Assembly: GCA_031284065.1 (NCBI GenBank)
Contig: JAITAP010000096.1
Span: 1-5,270, forward strand
From: Prevotellaceae bacterium
Lineage (GTDB): Bacteria > Bacteroidota > Bacteroidia > Bacteroidales > UBA932
DNA: 5,270 nt
Direction of reading: 5' to 3'
The notes under the pieces were generated by a model. That model was given only the letters and a program-made list of their open reading frames with translations. It was not told the DNA's origin and did not search any database. Each line of letters opens with the position of its first letter. The first letter of the stretch is position 1. Both the position numbers and the translations under genes were made by a program. Positions 1 to 5,270 of this stretch are shown here, in pieces.

Positions 1-37
1 AAAAATCGCTGCCGACCGGCTAAGATGCTGATTTTTT
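1..37. terminator. possible bidirectional terminator at the left edge
   Basis: AAAAATC (1-7) and GATTTTT (30-36) are inverted repeats that bracket a short GCC/GGC stem (11-13 with 18-20). An A-tract on one side and a T-tract on the other is the usual form of a terminator working in both directions. The unpaired bases between the outer and inner stems make it weak. The window starts here, so the structure may be cut and the gene to the left is unseen. This is an inference from symmetry only. Confidence 0.22.
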
Positions 38-60
38 ATTGCACGGGCATAACTTTGCGC

Positions 61-104
61 AAAAAAAACCGGCGGCAATCGGCTTCGGTTCCCCGCAGGG
101 GAAC
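61..104 (-). terminator. candidate intrinsic terminator of the porin transcript
   Basis: Read on the minus strand, a perfect 7-bp stem with a 3-base loop (88-104, GTTCCCC / GGGGAAC) is followed by a second possible stem, AACCG (86-90) with CGGTT (67-71), which runs straight into eight T residues (61-68). The second stem plus T-run has the form of a Rho-independent terminator, though the stem is short and its loop is 14 bases. The two stems share bases 88-90 and cannot both form fully. The site lies about 75-120 bases past the porin stop and is the only T-run preceded by a stem there. Confidence 0.42.
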
Positions 105-143
105 AATATCAATAGAAATCGTACCACACCATGTATAATTCAT

Positions 144-164
144 GCAATTCGTGGGCAGAATTGC
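144..164. repeat. 7-bp inverted repeat just downstream of the porin stop
   Basis: GCAATTC (144-150) and GAATTGC (158-164) form a perfect 7-bp stem around a 7-base loop, starting 15 bases after the porin stop codon on the minus strand. No T-run follows, so it is not a standard terminator. It could be a 3'-UTR stem that protects the transcript from exonucleases, or a protein-binding dyad. The symmetry is seen directly; the role is unknown. Confidence 0.4.
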
Positions 165-179
165 GAAAGTTGAGCTCAT

Positions 180-1238
180 CTAAAAAGCCACCACCATTTC
201 GACGGTCAGCTTATCGTGCAGCAGCGGGTTGTTGTGGAAGTTGCCGGGTTTACGGGAGGGTATGTACTTTTCAAAACCGGCTCTGATTTCGCCCTTAAAA
301 GCTTTGTGCGAAACGCCCAGATTTGCGCCTATTGATACCCGCTGAGCGTCGAACTGCCCGTCTGCGCCTTCGTAGCAGCCGTTGCGCACAATGTCGTACC
401 GCAACGTTGGGGCAAGGTATTGGGCAAACTTGTTTGGCTTGAAAAAGAAGCTGTAAAAGCCTTGCAGGTAGGCGGAGGTAAGCTTTTGCTGTGCTCCGTT
501 TTGCTTGCAGATACGCTGCGCCGCTTCGCCGTCGAGGGTGAAGCGGCGCGCAATGTAGCGCAGTTCGCCGCCCCACATGGTAATGCCGGAGGCGTATGGC
601 GTTTGCCCGTTGTAGTAGCTGGCGGCGGCTTGCAGCCCGCGCTCGCCGCCGTACTCAGCCTTTGCCGAAATGTTGAGCGATTCTTGCCAAACAGGGTTGT
701 TAACGCCGCTGCCGTTGAACAAGCCAACCTTGAGCACAACGGGAATCCACTGCCGGAGGCTTACGGAGAGTAACCCGCCAATATCGCGCGAACCCAGCGA
801 ATGAGCCTTGCCGCTTGTGTCGGCGTAGCTAATGGTATATTTGGCTACAAATGTGCGGTTGGCAAAGATATTTTGCATGGGGCTTCGCGCCAAATCGGCG
901 CTGAAAGCGTACTGTTGCTGCCCCAGCGAAACGGCCACAACCGGCAGCTGGTACGTAACGCAGGCGTCCAGCACCGACAGCTTTCCTTCGTTGCTGAACT
1001 CTACCTGCGTACGGTAGCTCATATTCTCGGAAACCTTGCCGCGTACGCCAAAGCGCGAATTGCGTACATCAAAGCGCATACGGCTATCGTACAGGCTTCC
1101 CTCAAGCTTTACTTTTACCACGCCGTCTATTTTCGGCGCGTAGCCATCTTTTACTTGGGCAGAATCGGGCTGTGCAAGTAGCGGCACGGCCGACGTCAGC
1201 AGCGTTGCAGCAAGCATTAGCGGAAGTAGCTTTGGCAT
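180..1238 (-). CDS. outer-membrane beta-barrel porin, Porin O/P-like
   Basis: This 352-residue protein is predicted to form a diffusion pore in the outer membrane. Residues 1-22 are a signal peptide (Lys at 3, hydrophobic stretch to about 21, likely cleavage after LLA before Gln23). The mature N-terminus reads IDGVVKVKLEGSLYDSRMRF, followed by SRFGVRGKV and a SYRTQVEFSNEGKL segment. This order of strands, with an Arg/Gly-rich turn, resembles the phosphate-selective porin O/P family. Alternating hydrophobic and polar residues continue to the end, and the protein ends in VEMVVAF, a last beta strand with terminal Phe as expected for BAM-dependent barrels. The length fits a barrel of about 16 strands. 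The ATG at 1238 is chosen because the signal peptide begins there; no Shine-Dalgarno sequence precedes it. It starts 37 bases after the stop of the lipoprotein gene and probably shares its transcript. The substrate cannot be told from sequence, and phosphate should not be assumed. The barrel assignment is firm; the exact family is less so. Confidence 0.82.
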   Translation of the reverse strand: MPKLLPLMLAATLLTSAVPLLAQPDSAQVKDGYAPKIDGVVKVKLEGSLYDSRMRFDVRNSRFGVRGKVSENMSYRTQVEFSNEGKLSVLDACVTYQLPVVAVSLGQQQYAFSADLARSPMQNIFANRTFVAKYTISYADTSGKAHSLGSRDIGGLLSVSLRQWIPVVLKVGLFNGSGVNNPVWQESLNISAKAEYGGERGLQAAASYYNGQTPYASGITMWGGELRYIARRFTLDGEAAQRICKQNGAQQKLTSAYLQGFYSFFFKPNKFAQYLAPTLRYDIVRNGCYEGADGQFDAQRVSIGANLGVSHKAFKGEIRAGFEKYIPSRKPGNFHNNPLLHDKLTVEMVVAF

Positions 1239-1275
1239 AGAATTTCAAAAACAGTAATACGGGATGACGCTTTTC

Positions 1276-3951
1276 TCAATTTTTGACGGAGCAGGTTTCC
1301 CGCTCCATGCGGATAGTTTTGACAATATCTTCGCCAATGCCTATGCGGTATCCGATGGAAGAATACAAGACGCCGCCGTTGGAGGAGAGGTAAATTGCCA
1401 ACGGAAATTCGTCGCGAAAATCCACCTGTAGCGCATTGGCTACCGCCTTTAGCAGGCTACGGTTAGCGTCAATGCTCCAGCTGGTTTGCGCCGGTAGATT
1501 TTTGAACGCCGCCGCGCTGAACGCTTTGCTCAGCTTGTCGCCGGGTGTGATGAGGACAATGCCGCCGCCCCATTCCTCCAGCGCTTTTTGCTGCGTCGGC
1601 AGGTCTTGCAGAATGTGCTTCGACGGCTCTTTTCCAACATCTACAAAGCAAAGCATTAGCCCCTTGTTGTTGCTCAGCTCTTTCAGCGATTTTTTGCCGC
1701 CATCGCTCATTGCCGCTACCGTGTTCATATCTACAATGCCTTTCACAAAAAGCTTTCCGGCAACTTCGGGCATTTTTACGGAAAGCGAGAGCGGTTTTTC
1801 GTTGAGCAGCTCAAAGTGCTGGGCGCTTACCGTTACCGAGCCGTCGTTGGCGCGGCTGCCCGTCATCAGGCGGTAGTAGCCTTCGTCGAGGGCAAGCGTA
1901 AAGGGGAATTGGGACGCTGCGGGGTTGTCCTCAAAATCGAGCGTTTGAAAATCGCCATCCTTAAAGAAAGCCAGCGTGTAGTGAGAGTAGTATCCCGGCT
2001 TTACAATGTTGGAGGGCGCGTTGATCAGGGTTAGCGAGGCGCTGCGGCGCGTTGCCGTATCTTTTTTGTCAAAGGTAGCGTCTTTCCAGCGTCCGCTTTC
2101 GTAGTACTGTGGCTTGCCGGTGGCTTCCTCTACCTGCGCCGGAATACCGACGCTGCGACATGCCGCCACGAAAAATATATCGCGCGAGCGACGGTCTGCC
2201 ATTTTCAGCTCGTACACGCCACGCGGCGTAAGGCGGCAATTGTAGTAATTTTCTTTGTCTTTGAGCTCAATATTTTTGCGCGCATACTCAACAATATTTT
2301 CCGCTGAGGGCTGCTCTCCGGCTATTTCTCTTGCAACCTCCGGCTGCCGGAAAAAGCTGCGCCACGGCTTAATCAGCTCCAGCGCAATGCGGGGCGACAG
2401 TACTTTGCTGACGTAAATACTGTCGGGCAGCGTTGTATCCGGCTTGACCCCGTTGCGTATGTGGTCGCGCAGGTAATCCGCCGGAGTGTCGCGCAAGTCT
2501 TTTTCCGACAGCGAGGCGAGGAAATCCAAATGGTAAGGGTTTGCCGATTCGGTTTGCATAAAATCGGCTATTTCACGCCAATTGCCCTGCGCCTTATGCA
2601 AAAACAGCTTTTTCCGGTAGCTGCCGGACGCGCGGTCGCCGCCGGTTGCCGGCGGCGCAAAGGCGCTCATGTATGCGCCGCGTATGGAATCTTCACAAGC
2701 CAAGCGAAGCGCATTTGCCGCTATTTTCTCCTGCGGCAACGCCGCAACGCTTTGCTCGGGCGGCACGTTGAGCGTATAGGTTTCGTTGTACGGCCTGCCG
2801 GAGGCGTGGCTTAGCTGCACGGTGGTAACCTCGCCGCCGGGCGACGATTTTGCGTAGCCGTACCGATTTTCCTTGCTTGCCCACACCACCAAATCGCCCA
2901 TGCCGGAAACGATGGACGCCGTTCCGTCGGCAGCGCTGACGCTTTGCACAATAGGGTAGAGCTCGGCGTAGTTGTACACCTTAAACTTCACGGTAGCGCC
3001 CTCCACCGGCCGGTTTTGCTCGTCGGTTACCTGCACGGTTACCTTGCGCACAGGCGCGTAAGTACTTAGCAGGTTAATGACGCTGTACAGCGGCGTTTGT
3101 ACGTTTTTTTCTTCCGCACCGTTGTACAGCCCAAAAACATTGGTGTGCACCATCATTGCCCGCTTGGACGGCGCGGCAAACCATGCCACGTCCAGCTCCG
3201 GCTCCGGTTCGCAGGCGCCCATGTAGCGCCATTTTCCGTCAACCCACGCTTCTACCCATGCGTGGTTATCGTCCGTGTGCACCCAACGCGGCGTGTAGCA
3301 CTGCCGCGCCGGAATACTCACCGCCCGCAGCGCGGCAACCGTAAACGTCGATTCTTCGCCGCAGCGTCCCCACGAGGTGCGCGCCAGCGCAAGCGGCGCG
3401 GAGGTGCGGCCGTCCGTGCCGCGATAGGTTACCTTTTCGTGGCACCAGTGGTTTACCTCCAGCGCAGCCTCTGCCATCGAAAGCCCCTTTACGCGCTCTT
3501 TCAGCTCCTCAAAAAAGACGCTGCGAGCCGTATCCAAATTTTCGTTGTTTACGCGGTACACCAGCACAAAGTGGCGGAAAATATCGTCGGGTATTGACTT
3601 TCCCCAATCGAAGCCGCTGCGCGCTGCAAAGGCTGCATTTACCTGCTTCAGGAAAAAATTGCCGTCGCCGTCGGCAAGGTCGCACAGCGGCATGTACGCA
3701 TACAGAAACTCCAACGCTTCGCGCTGCCGCACGTCAAGGTTTTCTCTGTCAAAAACCGAAAACAACGCCTCGCGCCTTCCGTCCGCCTCGCCCTGACGCT
3801 TCAGGAATTGCTTGTGCACCTGCCTGCGGTAGCCGTAATCTTTCAAAAAGTGCGTATTCTCGTAGCAGCCCGTCGCTGCCAACAGCAGGCAACATGCCGC
3901 AATAGCCGTGCTGCCGAAACTTCTAAATGTGGAACGAATAAGGTTTTTCAT
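1276..3951 (-). CDS. large lipoprotein with transglutaminase-like, degenerate transglutaminase-like and thioredoxin-like domains
   Basis: The 891-residue precursor has a lipoprotein signal peptide (MKNLIRSTFR, hydrophobic 16-27, lipobox ATGC with Cys29 as the lipidated residue), so it is anchored in the envelope; I see no clear Bacteroidota surface-export signal after Cys29. Residues about 150-275 are a transglutaminase-like core with nucleophile Cys197 in WGRCGEES, His230 in DDNHAWVEAW, and a third catalytic residue probably within GACEPEPELD (Glu248 or Asp254). Such domains can be cysteine peptidases, amidases or cross-linkers, so the reaction is unknown. Residues about 300-395 (VTVQVTDEQNRPVEGATVKF, then DGTASI) resemble a carboxypeptidase-regulatory-like beta domain. 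A mainly helical linker covers 400-540. Residues about 550-700 repeat the transglutaminase fold (SRDIFFVAACRSVGIPAQ) without Cys or His. Residues about 735-880 look thioredoxin-like (GLMLCFVDVG strand, FPLAIYL with a likely cis-Pro850, GGVLYSSIGY) but have GKEPSKH where CXXC would be. The ATG at 3951 follows an A-run rather than a Shine-Dalgarno sequence. The stop is 37 bases before the porin. Confidence 0.85.
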   Translation of the reverse strand: MKNLIRSTFRSFGSTAIAACCLLLAATGCYENTHFLKDYGYRRQVHKQFLKRQGEADGRREALFSVFDRENLDVRQREALEFLYAYMPLCDLADGDGNFFLKQVNAAFAARSGFDWGKSIPDDIFRHFVLVYRVNNENLDTARSVFFEELKERVKGLSMAEAALEVNHWCHEKVTYRGTDGRTSAPLALARTSWGRCGEESTFTVAALRAVSIPARQCYTPRWVHTDDNHAWVEAWVDGKWRYMGACEPEPELDVAWFAAPSKRAMMVHTNVFGLYNGAEEKNVQTPLYSVINLLSTYAPVRKVTVQVTDEQNRPVEGATVKFKVYNYAELYPIVQSVSAADGTASIVSGMGDLVVWASKENRYGYAKSSPGGEVTTVQLSHASGRPYNETYTLNVPPEQSVAALPQEKIAANALRLACEDSIRGAYMSAFAPPATGGDRASGSYRKKLFLHKAQGNWREIADFMQTESANPYHLDFLASLSEKDLRDTPADYLRDHIRNGVKPDTTLPDSIYVSKVLSPRIALELIKPWRSFFRQPEVAREIAGEQPSAENIVEYARKNIELKDKENYYNCRLTPRGVYELKMADRRSRDIFFVAACRSVGIPAQVEEATGKPQYYESGRWKDATFDKKDTATRRSASLTLINAPSNIVKPGYYSHYTLAFFKDGDFQTLDFEDNPAASQFPFTLALDEGYYRLMTGSRANDGSVTVSAQHFELLNEKPLSLSVKMPEVAGKLFVKGIVDMNTVAAMSDGGKKSLKELSNNKGLMLCFVDVGKEPSKHILQDLPTQQKALEEWGGGIVLITPGDKLSKAFSAAAFKNLPAQTSWSIDANRSLLKAVANALQVDFRDEFPLAIYLSSNGGVLYSSIGYRIGIGEDIVKTIRMERETCSVKN
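2637..2657. repeat. 9-bp all-GC inverted repeat inside the lipoprotein gene
   Basis: CGCCGCCGG (2637-2645) and CCGGCGGCG (2649-2657) pair perfectly around a TTG loop. The element lies inside the coding sequence at residues 432-439 (the PPATGG segment), in the linker between the two halves of the protein. No folded domain seems to depend on this peptide. A strong mRNA hairpin here could slow ribosomes between domains, or it could be a small repeat tolerated in a linker. The hairpin is seen directly; the role is speculation. Confidence 0.5.
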
Positions 3952-4207
3952 TTTTTTTGTTGTTTAAACGCCTCTGATGAGGTTGGGTTTATGATATTTT
4001 GGGGAATTTTCTTGTTTATTCGAATTAAAGTACTATTTTTGTTTTCGGAAAAGGTCTTGTCAAGCGGAAGAGCAGAAAGGGCTGCTGCCAACCCACTTTT
4101 GGGAGAAAGTATGAGGATTTGCCCGCCCTCGCGTTTGATTTTCCCTTTTTGCCCCCATCTTCTACATATTGCCAACCCACAACTTCTTGGCAGCTTCTGC
4201 ATACAAC
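3952..4207 (-). promoter_or_regulatory. leader and intergenic region upstream of the lipoprotein gene
   Basis: This 256-base gap is richer in A+T than the genes and is the only place for a promoter of the lipoprotein-porin unit if that unit is not read through from the right. I find no convincing Bacteroidota promoter (TTTG, then TAnnTTTG about 19 bases on). A TTGACA hexamer (4058-4063, minus strand) stands alone, with only TAGTAC 22 bases downstream of it. Near the start codon there are a palindrome GTTTAAAC (3962-3969), a small CCTC/GAGG stem (3971-3982) and an A-run at 3952-3958 directly before the ATG. That A-rich leader replaces a Shine-Dalgarno sequence and is typical of the phylum. An 84-codon frame crosses the gap (3948-4202, minus strand) and overlaps the lipoprotein start as ATGA; it is basic, unlike any family I know, and probably not a gene. 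Confidence 0.4.
4086..4192. repeat. paired 11-bp direct repeat with dyad arms, 84 bases apart
   Basis: TGCCAACCCAC occurs at 4086-4096 and again at 4170-4180. Each copy is followed by TTGG, which can pair with its CCAA: 4088-4091 with 4099-4102, and, more strongly, TGCCAA 4170-4175 with TTGGCA 4187-4192. The start-to-start distance is 84 bases, close to eight turns of B-DNA. The right copy ends 16 bases past the stop of the ATPase-nuclease gene. They may be two binding sites for one regulator, two small RNA hairpins, or chance. No T-run follows either stem on the minus strand, so they are not clear terminators. Confidence 0.4.
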
Positions 4208-5270
4208 TTATGGATTTTTTTCGTTTTGATTTAGCTCTTTCATGCTGCACGCAATCTTTTTTCCTGTAAAAACGACGGCGAGCAGCGAGATACGCTTGTT
4301 CTCTCCCGCAAAGCGCTCATGGTAGCGGCGGCTGAAGATTTGCGCAAAGGCTTTTTCCATGAGCGGCTCGGTCTTTTTTCCGGCAGAGTACTTGACTTCG
4401 GCAATGACCACGCGGTCGCCCCACGTCCACACAGCGTCCATGCGTCCCTTGTCGGTGGAGACTTCGGCGTCCACCTTAAACCCCAGCAGGTTTAGCCAGA
4501 GCAGCAGCAGCGAGTGGTAGTAGGCTTCGCGCGGCACGTGCAGCTGGTAGGGAATACGGGCAAACATCTCCTGCATGTTGCGCTCAAGAGCCGGAGAGTT
4601 CCCCTCAAAAAGTTGCTGCAACATTTGCTCCCGCAGCGAAAACGTATCGGAGGTGGAGCAGGCGGCGTAGCTCCCGACCAAATGCGCCGTCAGCGCCCGC
4701 CGGACTTCCTCGTTGGGAAACCCCAAGGTGTAGAGGATTGTGTTGTCGAATATGCTTTTTTCCTTCTTCTTGACGGTCAAATACCCCGTTTGAAACAAAA
4801 GCAGCTTCGTGTCCAATGTCCGGTACTCAAAGCTGTCAAAACTCGAAGATTGTACCGCTACAGGCTCCAGCAACGTTTTTACATCGTTACGCTCTTTGAT
4901 GAGGTTTACCAAAAACGTAGGCGTTCCCGTTGCAAACCAGTAATCGACAAAGTTTTTTTTGTCAAACAGGAGCAACGTCGAAAACGAGTTGTAAACCGTT
5001 GTTTCGCCATCCCACGAGTAGCCGTTGTACCAGCGCCGAATTTCGTCGATAGTTTCTTCGCGCGTTTGCTTGTGGTACTCCGCCATTGCCAAAATATGCT
5101 CCGCAAAGTTGCTCTCCAGCTCCGCCTGCGTGTACCCGCAAATGGTGGCGTACTTATCGTCCATAGTAATATCGTTGAGGTTGTTTAGCCCCGAAAATAC
5201 GGATACTTTGGAAAATTTGGATACGCCGGTCAGGAAAATAAACCGCAAGTGCTCGTCGGCAGCTTTGAGC
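4208..5270 (-). CDS. AAA-ATPase-like / PD-(D/E)XK nuclease-domain protein, 5' end outside the window
   Basis: The frame is open to the window edge, so 353 residues are visible and the start is missing. A TTG at 5248 is an internal Leu codon, not a start: the frame continues upstream as LKAADEH into LRFIFLTGVSKFSKVSVFSG, a conserved segment of the AAA-ATPase-like family. Counting from the first whole codon (5269), this segment is residues 8-27, and a second family signature, RRWYNGYSW, is at 78-86. The ATPase part runs to about 155 and its Walker A and B motifs must lie in the missing part, probably near 200 residues. The C-terminal domain fits the PD-(D/E)XK group usually paired with it: Asp278 in GRMDAV, Glu291-Val-Lys293 in AEVKY, then AQIFSRRYHERF. 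These active-site residues are intact, so the visible part looks functional. Family members occur in many copies per genome and their role is unsettled; a link to mobile DNA or defence is only suggested. It ends 256 bases before the lipoprotein gene. Confidence 0.85.
   Translation of the reverse strand, partial: LKAADEHLRFIFLTGVSKFSKVSVFSGLNNLNDITMDDKYATICGYTQAELESNFAEHILAMAEYHKQTREETIDEIRRWYNGYSWDGETTVYNSFSTLLLFDKKNFVDYWFATGTPTFLVNLIKERNDVKTLLEPVAVQSSSFDSFEYRTLDTKLLLFQTGYLTVKKKEKSIFDNTILYTLGFPNEEVRRALTAHLVGSYAACSTSDTFSLREQMLQQLFEGNSPALERNMQEMFARIPYQLHVPREAYYHSLLLLWLNLLGFKVDAEVSTDKGRMDAVWTWGDRVVIAEVKYSAGKKTEPLMEKAFAQIFSRRYHERFAGENKRISLLAVVFTGKKIACSMKELNQNEKNP

Noticed and set aside
3005..3014. 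Palindrome ACCGGCCGGT inside the lipoprotein gene
   Set aside because: Ten bases encode conserved-looking residues (RPVEG) of the beta domain; coding constraint and base composition explain it.
3097..3597. A 166-codon plus-strand open frame opposite the transglutaminase core
   Set aside because: It lies wholly opposite the conserved catalytic region, and its Arg/Pro-rich translation is typical of an antisense frame in GC-rich codons.
4030..4063. A sigma-70-type promoter from TTGACA (4058-4063) on the minus strand
   Set aside because: The nearest -10-like sequence is TAGTAC at a 22-base spacing, and Bacteroidota primary promoters do not use this consensus.
4071..4086. AGCAG/CTGCT hairpin in the intergenic gap as a terminator of the ATPase-nuclease gene
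   Set aside because: The stem is only 5 bp and no T-run follows on the minus strand.
4500..4515. A CAG/GCA triplet run in the ATPase-nuclease gene
   Set aside because: It encodes the Leu-rich YYHSLLLLWL segment usual for the family and is not an independent repeat.
4514..5188. A 224-codon plus-strand open frame opposite the ATPase-nuclease gene
   Set aside because: It is the antisense shadow of a gene with clear family motifs; its translation is Arg/Gln/Val-rich with no recognisable domain.
5246..5248. TTG as the start of the ATPase-nuclease gene
   Set aside because: The frame stays open to the window edge, and LKAADEH upstream continues the conserved family sequence, so the real start lies outside.

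Overview
The window most likely comes from a member of the Bacteroidota, probably Bacteroidales. The case rests on three things. The gene families are a Porin O/P-like barrel, a very large lipoprotein with a transglutaminase core of the GRCGEE / DDNHAWVEAW type, and an AAA-ATPase-like/PD-(D/E)XK protein of the kind found in many copies in Bacteroidales. Both complete genes lack a Shine-Dalgarno sequence, and one has an A-rich leader, as is usual in that phylum. Base composition is near 50% GC in the genes and visibly lower between them. A species cannot be named from this.

All three supported genes lie on the minus strand, so they read from right to left. At the right edge (4208-5270) is the 3' two-thirds of a predicted ATPase-nuclease gene whose start lies outside the window. 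A 256-base AT-richer gap (3952-4207) follows, carrying a repeated CCAACCCAC...TTGG element. Next comes the main gene (1276-3951), an 891-residue lipoprotein precursor. It has an apparently intact Cys-His transglutaminase-like domain, a carboxypeptidase-regulatory-like beta domain, a second transglutaminase-like domain without its catalytic residues, and a C-terminal thioredoxin-like domain without a CXXC motif. After only 37 bases comes a 352-residue outer-membrane porin (180-1238). The left 179 bases hold an inverted repeat just past the porin stop and a hairpin-plus-T-run that probably ends the transcript.

The lipoprotein and porin genes look like one transcription unit whose two products both act in the cell envelope. 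A functional link between a modifying or proteolytic enzyme and an uptake pore is possible but is inference. The ATPase-nuclease gene is separated by the gap and appears unrelated. I see no tRNA, rRNA, CRISPR array, insertion sequence or prophage gene. The most unusual object is the composite architecture of the 891-residue protein.
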